In this document: piece after piece, positions 14,862 through 22,317 of the stretch
Numbering within the stretch: position 1 is the stretch's first letter
Layout of the letters: each line of letters opens with the position of its first letter
Source: a virus
Direction: 5' to 3' (one strand)
IMG/VR virus record: IMGVR_UViG_3300029943_000317
Coordinates: 1-30,009 of that record
DNA length: 30,009 nucleotides
Notes under the pieces: generated by a model
The model's input: the letters and a program-made list of their open reading frames with translations, nothing else
Database searches by the model: none
Told to the model about the DNA's origin: nothing
Position numbers and translations under genes: made by a program

Positions 14862-15349
14862 CAACACAGCTCCGCAAGGCCGCGATCTTCATTCTGTATA
14901 TCGCGAATTGACCAGCGCACATCTCTCCAGAGTGTATCTATCTGGGTACTAAGTGCCTGAGCATGGTCTTCACCTTTACTGGTGGTATCAATATCGCGGT
15001 ACCCCTCAATTAGCAGGGCTTTAGTCAGTGACCAGACGGCATTTTTATAGCGCCAAACCTTCACCGATTCGCCGTTAACCGGATCGGCGGGGATCTCCGC
15101 CAGAGCCTGATAACCGGCATCAACTTGCACCTGCTGCCACAAAAAAAGCTGATCGTTGACGTGGGCCACTGCCTCAATGGTGCGGGACATAAGCCTGTCG
15201 GTAGTGACCTGCCCGTCAAGCCGCATGGCCCGCCGCAGGTCTGCCAGCACAATCACCGGCCAGAAAGGCAGGCTTTCAACTTTCGCGCCGCCATCGTCAG
15301 GCGCGGGATCTGATGGCGGTCTTACCGGTTCGGTGGCGACCAGGCTCAT
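14861..15349 (-). CDS. L: Head completion protein gpL
   Basis: A 162-aa homologue of P2 gpL (169 aa), the connector protein that stabilises filled heads. The segments FWPVIVLADLRRAMRLDGQVTTDRL, AVAHVNDQLFLWQ and VWRYKNAVWSLTKALLIEGYRDIDTT are typical. The SD GGAG lies about 8 nt upstream. A 99-nt untranslated gap with a large hairpin (15370-15427) separates it from M. Confidence 0.95.
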   Translation of the reverse strand: MSLVATEPVRPPSDPAPDDGGAKVESLPFWPVIVLADLRRAMRLDGQVTTDRLMSRTIEAVAHVNDQLFLWQQVQVDAGYQALAEIPADPVNGESVKVWRYKNAVWSLTKALLIEGYRDIDTTSKGEDHAQALSTQIDTLWRDVRWSIRDIQNEDRGLAELC

Positions 15350-15369
15350 ACAGGTATCTCCATAAGGCA

Positions 15370-15427
15370 GGCGGTGGACGGTGTGACGCAGTAGAGGCTG
15401 GGCCTTATTACGTCACACCGTGCCGCC
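15370..15427 (-). other. Large stem-loop in the M-L intergenic region
   Basis: ACGGTGTGACG (15378-15388) pairs perfectly with CGTCACACCGT (15411-15421). The stem extends through GGCGG / CCGCC (15370-15374 and 15423-15427) after a small bulge, around a 22-nt loop. It lies between the M stop and the L SD in the minus-strand transcript. No T-run follows, so RNA processing, partial attenuation or translational tuning is likelier than full termination. Confidence 0.6.
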
Positions 15428-15448
15428 TGGTGCGCGGGGGCACGTTCG

Positions 15449-16294
15449 TTATGGCTTCGCGCGGTTACGCGTCGCCTTGTTCTTTCCTGCCGGTTTTGCC
15501 GGATTACTCTTCGGTGTTTTTGCTGCGGCGGCGCGCGGGGCGCTCGAAGGCGCTGCTTTCACAGCCTCCGGTTTCGCTTCCGGCTTGGCCGGTGGCGTTT
15601 CCCCCTCACCTTCTCCGCTGTTGGACGTAGTGAGCTTTTTGATATTGCGATCAAGTAATTCGATATCACGCGCCACACCGATTTTTGCATTGAGCTTGAT
15701 AGCCTCCTGCAAATGATTGCGGGCGAGCTGCTGCGATTCAACATCCTGATCGATACGTACGGTGTACCCCATGGCTTTAAACAGCTTTGCCCTGACCTGA
15801 TCGGGCATATCTTCATGAGTGGTGATACCGTTCAGCGCGTTGAGGTTATCCATGCTCACCGTTGCCTTTGCCGGGTTCGCTTTGAAGGCGGCAAGGATGG
15901 GATCGCAAATCTCTTCAACCAGCACCGTGGCAGTGGTACGACGGTACTGATCCGGCATAGGGATTTTATGGCGTAACACGTATTGACCTAACCGCAGCGC
16001 CTGCGCGATATCTCCGGCATCCACTGCCCAGATCATGACGGTGGTGATCACTTCGTCTGCCTGGCCCGTATCTGCCTCTAACGTGCCATCAATCCACGGC
16101 TGGTAATCTGGCAGGCGTTCGCTTTTGAGCTTCGCTTTACCAGCGTTTGACTGGATGCGGCTTAGGTCGGCTTTATCCATGCGCAGACGAAAAAGTATTT
16201 GCTCGTAAGCTGTCTTTTCGGCTGTTGACGGCCTGCCACTACTGCGGCGCTCCGCCATCACCCGATCAAAGTGCTTTTGTGCTGGTGTTAACAT
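15449..16294 (-). CDS. M: Terminase small (endonuclease) subunit gpM
   Basis: A 281-aa homologue of P2 gpM (247 aa). Conserved blocks are LTPAQKHFDRVMAER, TVMIWAVDAGDIAQALRLGQYVL, MPDQYRRTTATVLVEEI and MPDQVRAKLFKAMG. The C-terminal ~70 residues are low complexity (Ala, Pro, Lys) and basic, fitting non-specific DNA contact and explaining the extra length. With P it cuts concatemeric or circular DNA at cos and starts packaging. The ATG has a GGGGGCATAA upstream. Confidence 0.93.
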   Translation of the reverse strand: MLTPAQKHFDRVMAERRSSGRPSTAEKTAYEQILFRLRMDKADLSRIQSNAGKAKLKSERLPDYQPWIDGTLEADTGQADEVITTVMIWAVDAGDIAQALRLGQYVLRHKIPMPDQYRRTTATVLVEEICDPILAAFKANPAKATVSMDNLNALNGITTHEDMPDQVRAKLFKAMGYTVRIDQDVESQQLARNHLQEAIKLNAKIGVARDIELLDRNIKKLTTSNSGEGEGETPPAKPEAKPEAVKAAPSSAPRAAAAKTPKSNPAKPAGKNKATRNRAKP

Positions 16295-16338
16295 TTATGC
16301 CCCCTGAACAGGCCAGCAATTAGCTGGCCTGCGGCGTC

Positions 16339-17400
16339 TTATTGTTCTTCGCTTGGTTCTGCGGGTACTGACTCGGCGGCGGTGATGCCCTCGATCAGAC
16401 ATCCGAAGCCGTAATCTTCAATGACATAGGCGTCATTAGAAGAGCTGTACGTTGAGACGCGGTTATATTCCGGCTCCTCAACGATGCGGCGACGGTGCCC
16501 ACCTTCCTGCCAGTAGATTGAGAGGTTTTCCCAGGAGGTAATGAACATGCTGCCGTCTGGGAAGAATGGCGCGATGAATGACGGCAGGTTGCCGATCGTT
16601 TTACGCGATGCAATCAACTGCCCAGCCAATGCCTCAGAGTTTGGGTTATTGGTGCTCACGGCGTTGATGATCGGGAAAGAGCGGTTAACCGTCAGATTAC
16701 GCCCGGTGATCACCACCAAATCCGGCGAATCTTTGTACCACTCATCCATGAGTGAACTGACCGCATCAAACACAATGGAGTCGTAGTTGCCGTAATCACC
16801 CTTCGCAATCACCTGGTTGGTATCGTCGCGGCTGGTCACGGTGATATTTTTCATGACGCGCTGAGCAGCATTAACCCGGTACTGTTGGAGCCAACCAGTA
16901 CCGCAATCCTGCAATAACGGGTTAGCGGCACGGTCTGATTTCTCCGCATAGCTGGTACCGTTGAAACCGATCATTATGCGATCAAGTGCGATACGCTTGA
17001 TGATCTGATTACTCAGGCGCTGCTGAAAGTCCGGGAATTTCGCCCAGGCATCAAGCTGTGTATACGGCGTGAAGGTATCGGCGTTCACCTTATTACAGGT
17101 GTATTTATTCGAATCCAGCGCCGCCAGATTAGTCGGCTGACGGCGATCGGTAGTCGAATTGTTGGTACTGGAAACCGGGCCGCTGACGCCCAAACCAATT
17201 TTTTCGCCCGACTGGTCGTTAACGCCATAAATATTGATTAACTTAAGCATCTCAGAAGACTGTTGGATTTTGTCTTCTAGCGTCTGCTCAACGCTCGGAT
17301 CAATGCTGTACGCTTTAGTGATGTGGGAAGCGCTGATATGGTTGAGTTCAGCCTGTCGCTGAATGTACTTATCAAACAAATCACGGGTTGTATTACGCAT
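16339..17400 (-). CDS. N: Major capsid protein gpN
   Basis: A 353-aa major capsid precursor (P2 N 357 aa). It begins MRNTTRDLFDKYIQRQAELN and shows the family blocks KIGLGVSGPVSSTNN, NKYTCNKVNADTF, RIMIGFNGTSYAEKSDRAANPLLQDCGTGWLQ, SPDLVVITGRNL, RKTIGNLPSF and AYVIEDYGFGCLIEG. The frame is open to 17445, but ATG 17400 aligns with P2 and has AAGGA 7 nt upstream. In P2 the first ~31 residues are removed by gpO, and a similar maturation is expected. It forms the T=7 head with O as scaffold. Confidence 0.96.
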   Translation of the reverse strand: MRNTTRDLFDKYIQRQAELNHISASHITKAYSIDPSVEQTLEDKIQQSSEMLKLINIYGVNDQSGEKIGLGVSGPVSSTNNSTTDRRQPTNLAALDSNKYTCNKVNADTFTPYTQLDAWAKFPDFQQRLSNQIIKRIALDRIMIGFNGTSYAEKSDRAANPLLQDCGTGWLQQYRVNAAQRVMKNITVTSRDDTNQVIAKGDYGNYDSIVFDAVSSLMDEWYKDSPDLVVITGRNLTVNRSFPIINAVSTNNPNSEALAGQLIASRKTIGNLPSFIAPFFPDGSMFITSWENLSIYWQEGGHRRRIVEEPEYNRVSTYSSSNDAYVIEDYGFGCLIEGITAAESVPAEPSEEQ

Positions 17401-17438
17401 TTTATTTTCCTTTACTGAACCTGACGCACTGAGCTTTA

Positions 17439-18278
17439 TCAGCAATCAGCCAGATGTTGAGTTGATTGACCATCGCCACCAGTGGCAGGCGGGCGCTGGT
17501 TGTATTGCTCTGCGTCCTGGCCTTTCAGTTTTTCTTCCAGCGCTTTGAAATCATTACGCAGGCTTTGCAGCTCGGTGGCGTCAGCTTTAGCTTTTACCGC
17601 CGTTGAAAGCTGTGTTGTGCTGTCCAGCAGCTTGCCCTGACTTTCAGCAATCGCCTCGATAGCTTCACGGTTTTCACCGTTCTGCTGGCTTAATTGTTGC
17701 TGCGTGCCGCCCAGCAGTGACTTAATGCGGGCAAAGAAGTTTTTGCCCTCATCCTGCGGGGGCTGTTCGTCTTCAAACTCCATCGTGGATTCAACGGACG
17801 CAGTGAAGAAACAGGCAGGATCATGCTTGCGGGAGGACAGCGGATTAACCGGATTGTTAGCACAGAACTGCATCATTTCGGTGCCCAAACTGGCAGGGCT
17901 ATCGGTGCAGGCCAGCCCCATCAAGTAGGCTTCGCCGGTATCAGCAAAAGATGGATGCACCTCTATGCTGTGATAAATTTTCTGGCGGTTCTTTTTCATC
18001 GCAACCAGATCATCAGTGGCATCAACCTGCACATATAAGCCCATTTTTCCCTTTAGCGGCTCTTCGGTGATCTCTTCCGCCTTAACGGAAATAACATCGC
18101 CATACGCGCGAAAATCGCTATTTGGTGAGTAGCCCCGCAGGTGTTCAAGATTGACGCGGGCACCGTATACGGTGGGGTTAAAACGTTGTGCCATCTGCAC
18201 AATATGCTGACGCTCGAGCGTCCGGCCATCGCAGGTGGCACCCTCGACAGCAACACGAAATGGTCTTGACTTTGGCAT
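17439..18278 (-). CDS. O: Capsid scaffolding protein and protease gpO
   Basis: A 279-aa protein (P2 O 284 aa) combining an N-terminal serine protease with a C-terminal scaffold. The catalytic residues of P2 gpO (Asp, His, Ser) correspond to D17 in CDGR, H46 in NLEHLRG and S104 in KIYHSIEV. The region of about 190-265 is a Gln/Glu/Lys-rich helix (QQQLSQQNGENREAIEAIAESQGKLLDSTTQLS) that nucleates capsid assembly. The start has GGGA about 7 nt upstream. It is the first gene of the O-N-M-L-X-Y-K-Rz-R-S transcript, divergent from P. Confidence 0.95.
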   Translation of the reverse strand: MPKSRPFRVAVEGATCDGRTLERQHIVQMAQRFNPTVYGARVNLEHLRGYSPNSDFRAYGDVISVKAEEITEEPLKGKMGLYVQVDATDDLVAMKKNRQKIYHSIEVHPSFADTGEAYLMGLACTDSPASLGTEMMQFCANNPVNPLSSRKHDPACFFTASVESTMEFEDEQPPQDEGKNFFARIKSLLGGTQQQLSQQNGENREAIEAIAESQGKLLDSTTQLSTAVKAKADATELQSLRNDFKALEEKLKGQDAEQYNQRPPATGGDGQSTQHLADC

Positions 18279-18313
18279 GTCGAAATCCCGAATGAGTGAA
18301 TGATATTAACCAG

Positions 18314-18378
18314 TGCCCCTATCATTCCCGTCACAGCCGGAAGGCGCAAAGCGTTGCTGTTGTTGCCGCCATCCGACA
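18314..18378 (-). promoter_or_regulatory. Predicted late promoter for the O-S operon
   Basis: Ogr box at 18361-18378 (centre 18369.5). The minus-strand hexamer AATGAT (18326-18321) is identical to that of the FI promoter and lies at exactly the same distance (43.5 bp) from the box centre. The predicted start is near 18314, with a 36-nt leader before O. Confidence 0.75.
18361..18378. promoter_or_regulatory. Ogr/Delta activator box between O and P
   Basis: An exact TGT-N12-ACA in the 146-bp divergent O/P gap, flanked like the D/FI box (ATTGTC...GCAACAACAGC on the minus strand). It is the only exact match in the gap, so it probably serves both O and P. Confidence 0.8.
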
Positions 18379-18425
18379 ATGACAACCCAGAGCGACACGC
18401 GCGCGGGCGCGGTACTCTGCGACAA
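18361..18425 (+). promoter_or_regulatory. Predicted late promoter for P-Q, possibly leaderless
   Basis: At the spacing used by FI and O, the -10 position is TACTCT (18413-18418, 3/6). The start would be base 18425, which is the A of the P start codon. No SD is visible before that ATG. The prediction is purely geometric. Confidence 0.45.
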
Positions 18426-20140
18426 TGAAACAGACTTCCCCCGATGAACCACGGATCGCCGCTAAGGTCATGTACTGGCAGGCATACAGCATCACGCAGA
18501 TCGCAAAATCGATCGGCGTGAGTTCCAACACGCTGTATTCATGGCGTCGCCGCGATAAGTGGGACGAGTCCACGGCACTGGAGCGCGTACAAGACCGGAT
18601 GCAGGTGCGGCTATTACGCCTGACAGAAAAGCCAGACCTGACCCCGCACGACTTCAAAACCATCGATCTGTTGACCCGTCAACTGGTGCGGATGGAACGT
18701 GAAGAGCACCGCAGCGAAGAGAAAGGGCGCGAGAAGAAACAGAAAAATCATTTTGCGGAGGAGCAGATCCGGCAGCTTCGCGCTCTGGTGCTGGATTCGC
18801 TCTACGAGCATCAAAAACGCTGGTACAAACAGCGCGAGCGTCGCAACCGCTTTATCCTCAAATCTCGCCAGATTGGTGCCACCTGGTACTTTGCCCGCGA
18901 AGCGCTGCTAAGGGCGCTGGAAACCGGCAACAACCAGATATTTTTATCAGCAAGCCGCGCCCAGGCATTCCAGTTCAAAAAGTTCATCCAGCTACTGGCG
19001 GCACAGGTTGGGGTTGAGCTAAAAGGCGGCGACGCCATCACCCTGAGCAACGGCGCAACGTTCTATTTTCTCGGTACATCTGCAGCAACAGCGCAGAGCT
19101 ATACCGGCGATCTGTATCTTGATGAAGCATTCTGGATCGGCAACTTCCTCAACCTGCGCAAAGTCGCGGCAGGCATGGCAACCCATGAAGGACTGCGCAG
19201 AACTTATTTTTCCACGCCATCGAGTGAAGAACATGAAGCCTATCAGTTCTGGACTGGGGATCTGTTCAACAAAGCCAGGCCGAGAGCTGAACGGGTTGAA
19301 ATAGACATCACCCACAAAGCGCTGAAAAACGGCAGGCTGGGTGGTGATGGGATCTGGCGGCAGATTGTCACCATTGAAGACGCGGTAAAACTCGGTTTCG
19401 ACAAGGTGAAGATCGACACCATTAAAGCGGAAAACTCCCCGGAGGATTACGACAACCTTTACCGCTGCCGTTTCGTTACCGTGGGTGAACGCGCCTTTAA
19501 CTACAACGCCATGATCGGCTGCTGCGTTGACGGCTTCAATGATGATGTATGGCCCGACTGGAATCCGTTCGCACCCAGACCAATAGGCGATCGCGGGGTG
19601 TGGGTTGGCTATGACCCTAACGGGGGAAGCGGTAACGGCGACTCTGCCGGGCTGGTTGTGATAGTTCCGCCAGCAGTACCGGGCGGGAAGTTCCGCATTA
19701 TCGAACGCGTTCAGCTTCGTGGTATGGAGTTTGAAGAGCAGGCGAAAGCCATTGAGGCGCTGACTGAGCGTTACAACGTTCAACACATTGCGATAGATGG
19801 CACTGGTATTGGTGATGCTGTCTGGCAGTTGGTGATCAAGTTCTTCCCGCTGGCGGTTAAATACCAATATTCCGCTCCGCTCAAGCGCGCCATGGTAATG
19901 AAAGCGCTCATGCTTATCCGTGCCGGTCGCCTTGAGCTGGATGCGGGGATGCTGGATCTCGTTCAGTCATTTATGACGGTGCGCAAAATACAAAAAGGGG
20001 GCGTGATGACCTACGTTTCTGACCGCAAGCGCGGCAGCAATCACGGCGATCTGGCCTGGGCATCAATGACAGCTTTGTATAATGAGCCGATCGGCAGCGA
20101 AAGCGGCGGCGGTAGTGACAGTTTTGTAGAGGAGTTTTAA
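18425..20140 (+). CDS. P: Terminase large subunit (ATPase/nuclease) gpP
   Basis: A 571-aa packaging motor (P2 P 590 aa). It has an N-terminal helix-turn-helix (about 21-46, YSITQIAKSIGVSSNTLYSWRRRDKW), a Walker-A-like LKSRQIGAT at 145-153 and Walker B GDLYLDEAF at 228-236. The C-terminal RNase-H-like nuclease has acidic residues in VWVGYDPN, IAIDGTGIGD and HGDLAWASM. The ATG at 18425 has no SD. The conserved DPRxxA-LYWQ block begins only 7 residues later, so an internal start is unlikely. Q follows after 2 nt. It pumps DNA into the prohead through portal Q and cuts at cos with M. Confidence 0.95.
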   Translation: MKQTSPDEPRIAAKVMYWQAYSITQIAKSIGVSSNTLYSWRRRDKWDESTALERVQDRMQVRLLRLTEKPDLTPHDFKTIDLLTRQLVRMEREEHRSEEKGREKKQKNHFAEEQIRQLRALVLDSLYEHQKRWYKQRERRNRFILKSRQIGATWYFAREALLRALETGNNQIFLSASRAQAFQFKKFIQLLAAQVGVELKGGDAITLSNGATFYFLGTSAATAQSYTGDLYLDEAFWIGNFLNLRKVAAGMATHEGLRRTYFSTPSSEEHEAYQFWTGDLFNKARPRAERVEIDITHKALKNGRLGGDGIWRQIVTIEDAVKLGFDKVKIDTIKAENSPEDYDNLYRCRFVTVGERAFNYNAMIGCCVDGFNDDVWPDWNPFAPRPIGDRGVWVGYDPNGGSGNGDSAGLVVIVPPAVPGGKFRIIERVQLRGMEFEEQAKAIEALTERYNVQHIAIDGTGIGDAVWQLVIKFFPLAVKYQYSAPLKRAMVMKALMLIRAGRLELDAGMLDLVQSFMTVRKIQKGGVMTYVSDRKRGSNHGDLAWASMTALYNEPIGSESGGGSDSFVEEF

Positions 20141-20142
20141 AC

Positions 20143-21192
20143 GTGAGCCGCAGAAAACAAAAATACCAGGCCAGAGAAACGCAGCAGCCTGCTGCCATGG
20201 AAACCAGCGCGGTTGAATCGTTCAGCTTTGGCGACCCGATAGCCGTTACCGATCGCAATATGTTCTATGACCTGATGGAGTGTACAGACAACGGGGTATG
20301 GTTTGAGCCACCGATCAGCCCCTACGGCGTGGCAAAGATGTTTGATTCAACCGCCTACCACCAATCACCGCTGATCTTTAAACGCAATGTGATCGCGTCC
20401 TGCTATATCCCTCACCCATTGCTGAGCAGGCAGGAGATGAGCGCCTGGGTGCTGGATTATCTGGTATTTGGCAACAACTACATGGAAGTACGCCGCAACA
20501 TGTTGAGCGAGCCTATCGCGCTGAAACATGCCCAGGCTAAATACACCCGGCGCGGCAGCGATCTGAGGAAAGATCAGTACTGGTTTATCACCCGCCGCGA
20601 TGCGGACTACCCATTCAAGCCGGGCAACATCTGCCAGATAAAAAACCCCAGCATTCACCAAGAGATTTACGGCGCGCCTGAATATATGGCCTCGCTGCAA
20701 AGTGCCATGTTAAACAATGAAGCAACCATTTTTCGCCGTAACTACTACATCAACGGCAGTCATGCAGGGGTCATTGTTTATCTGACCGATCCAATCGCAA
20801 ACAATAAAGACGTTGAAAGCTTGAAAAAATCATTGAAGGACGCGCGCGGCGGGGGCGCATTTAAAAACTTATTTGTTTACGCAGCGGGCGGGAAAAAAGA
20901 CGGCTTGCAGATTATGCCATTCAGTCAGATAGCAGCCAAAGATGAGTTTACCGGTATCAAAGATGCAACGCGTGATGACATGCTTGCCGCGCACCGCGTT
21001 CCGCCTCAACTCATGGGCGTAATGCCAGGCAATGCCGGGGGCTTCGGCGACGTAGAGAAAGCCGCCCGCGTGTTCTCCATCAATGAACTGACGCCGATAC
21101 AGGAAAGTTTGAAAGAGCTGAATGACTGGCTGGGGATTGAGGTGATCCGCTTTAATCCATACGCTTTGGCAACTCCATCAACAGCCGCCTGA
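20143..21192 (+). CDS. Q: Portal protein gpQ
   Basis: A 349-aa portal (P2 Q 344 aa) forming the dodecameric DNA gateway at one head vertex. Typical blocks are AVESFSFGDPIAV, GVWFEPPISPYGVAKMF, HQSPLIFKRNVIASCYIPHPLLS, DYLVFGNNYMEVRRN, NNEATIFRRNYYINGSHAGVI and HRVPPQLMGVMPGNAGGFGDVEKAA. The initiator is GTG with a strong GAGGAG SD 8 nt upstream, inside the end of P, so P and Q are coupled. It is the last gene before the terminators and cos. Confidence 0.95.
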   Translation: MSRRKQKYQARETQQPAAMETSAVESFSFGDPIAVTDRNMFYDLMECTDNGVWFEPPISPYGVAKMFDSTAYHQSPLIFKRNVIASCYIPHPLLSRQEMSAWVLDYLVFGNNYMEVRRNMLSEPIALKHAQAKYTRRGSDLRKDQYWFITRRDADYPFKPGNICQIKNPSIHQEIYGAPEYMASLQSAMLNNEATIFRRNYYINGSHAGVIVYLTDPIANNKDVESLKKSLKDARGGGAFKNLFVYAAGGKKDGLQIMPFSQIAAKDEFTGIKDATRDDMLAAHRVPPQLMGVMPGNAGGFGDVEKAARVFSINELTPIQESLKELNDWLGIEVIRFNPYALATPSTAA

Positions 21193-21263
21193 ACATTCAA
21201 AAATATTGATACCTCACCCCGTCAGCGGGTGAGCGCAACTACCTCATAAGCCAAATGCCATAT

Positions 21264-21301
21264 AAGCCCCTCAGCGCCACGCTGTCAGGGGCTTTTCTTT
21301 T
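21264..21301 (+). terminator. Rho-independent terminator after Q
   Basis: AAGCCCCT pairs with AGGGGCTT, with an inner CAGC/GCTG stem, and is followed by TTTTCTTTT. It is about 70 bp after the Q stop and separates late P-Q transcription from cos and from the opposite-strand early operon. Confidence 0.88.
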
Positions 21302-21403
21302 GCACCCCCTGACCAGACCACGACGCAACCACATCAAAACAGGGCCGCACAGACGCGAAAAAGGGTATTAACAGGTATACACTCCTTACCCCCTCAGCGC
21401 GCG

Positions 21404-21422
21404 ATGGTTCCCCCGCCTCGCC
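21404..21422 (-). other. cos site, predicted 19-nt cohesive end
   Basis: On the minus strand this reads GGCGAGGCGGGGGAACCAT. The 19-nt P2 5' extension as I remember it is GGCGAGGCGGGGAAAGCAC, so 16 of 19 positions agree, with the first 12 identical; the last bases CAT match 186. It lies between Q and the A-side end of the genome, exactly where P2 cos is. Terminase (P+M) should cut here to give linear virion DNA. Confidence 0.88.
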
Positions 21423-21574
21423 CGCACACAGATCCCCCGTCTTTTTGTGCAATCTTGCAGATCACGGCAGGCCGCGCCGCGTCTAGGTTTGTCGGGAAAA
21501 AGTACCATCAAAAAAATTGTGCAAACGTGCGCGGAATTTTGCACCAAAAACGCACACTTTCTGAAAGCGAGGGT

Positions 21575-22261
21575 TTAAACGGCATCAACCTCATTGAGCG
21601 CGACCATAATTGCCAGCCTTTCAGCAGGCGGCAAGGCCGCATATTTTGCGCGCCAGCGCTCCACTTTGCGCTTAATGCGGCTGCGATCATTGTAATCTTT
21701 GCCAGCAAACGCATGGGAATAGGCCCGCCCTTCGCCGTAGTTCATCCAGATTTTTTCTGTTCTTACCCCGCCGCGCGTCATGGCCTGAAATTCCAGGCTG
21801 CGCCAGCCTGCTAACGTCTCGTCATAAAGCTGTGATGGGTAGCCAGATAAGATCACGCTGACATTTTCCGGCAGGCTCATGAGGCAGGCTAACAGGCGCT
21901 CATGATCGGCAACGGTATACTCATGACGGTAACGGGCGCGACTTGTACGCGTCTCCGGCATATAGGGCGGATCAACGTAAAGAAGCACATGGCTATAAAC
22001 GGGAAAATGTGGAAAATCAAAACGGTTAAGACAATCAACCGCATCACCGTTAACCAATTCGCAAAAAGGCGGGGCCACATTCACGAACCTCTCCAATGTT
22101 TCCGGATCAATATCAATGCCAATATTATGCCGGGCGGGTGGTTTACGCAGCATGATAGCCCCACCGCCTAAGTGAGTTTCAATGTATGTATCATGCGGCG
22201 GCATCTCGGCAATGATTTTCTGATAAACCCCACTACCGCCTTTACTCCCTAAATAACTCAT
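21575..22261 (-). CDS. DNA N6-adenine methyltransferase (D12-class), second methylase
   Basis: A 228-aa protein. It has the AdoMet-binding glycine loop in YIETHLGGGAIMLRK (about 26-40), preceded by MSYLGSKGGSG, the D12-class opening equivalent to KWxGGK. An acidic NIGIDIDPET follows (46-55), and the catalytic DPPY is at 97-100 (LLYVDPPYMPETRTS). It should methylate adenine in a short DNA site. The sequence gives no specificity, and it differs from the Dam-type enzyme at 25623-26564. It is the most promoter-distal gene on this strand, next to cos, and a TATATA -10-like box lies upstream near 22312-22317, so it may be separately expressed. Possible roles are protection from host restriction or marking of phage DNA. 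Confidence 0.88.
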   Translation of the reverse strand: MSYLGSKGGSGVYQKIIAEMPPHDTYIETHLGGGAIMLRKPPARHNIGIDIDPETLERFVNVAPPFCELVNGDAVDCLNRFDFPHFPVYSHVLLYVDPPYMPETRTSRARYRHEYTVADHERLLACLMSLPENVSVILSGYPSQLYDETLAGWRSLEFQAMTRGGVRTEKIWMNYGEGRAYSHAFAGKDYNDRSRIKRKVERWRAKYAALPPAERLAIMVALNEVDAV

Positions 22262-22282
22262 CCTTAAAACCTCATCTTCTGC

Positions 22283-22313
22283 TGCAGCACGGTCAAGAAT
22301 GACGGTGCTCGAT
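22283..22313 (+). repeat. Hairpin element, copy B
   Basis: A 31-bp segment from TGCAG to CTCGAT, 26/31 identical to copy A. It forms a stem AGCACGGTCA / TGACGGTGCT (22286-22295 with 22300-22309) with one G-G mismatch and a 4-nt loop. It overlaps the mini-ORF at 22299-22340 (MTVLDIYGQHCQI) and precedes the possible small gene at 22318. Confidence 0.6.
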
Positions 22314-22317
22314 ATAT

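Larger units (their letters stand above)
21193..21574. other. Intergenic region holding Q terminators and cos
   Basis: A 382-bp stretch without a credible gene, between the stop of Q and the stop of the second methylase. From left to right it holds a 7-bp hairpin (CTCACCC/GGGTGAG, 21213-21233), a rho-independent terminator (21264-21301), the cos site (21404-21422) and two direct TTGTGCAA repeats (21445-21452, 21517-21524). A partly inverted TTTTGCAC follows near 21537-21544. The small frames that cross it lack RBSs. Confidence 0.8.

Noticed and set aside
2154-18409. CACGCGCG-type GC tracts near all three Ogr boxes
   Set aside because: Present at about 2154, 12113 and 18394, but their side and orientation relative to the box are not consistent. 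Probably base composition.
19019-19867. 282-codon minus-strand frame inside P
   Set aside because: Lies opposite conserved terminase motifs (Walker B, nuclease). A typical GC-rich shadow frame without an RBS.
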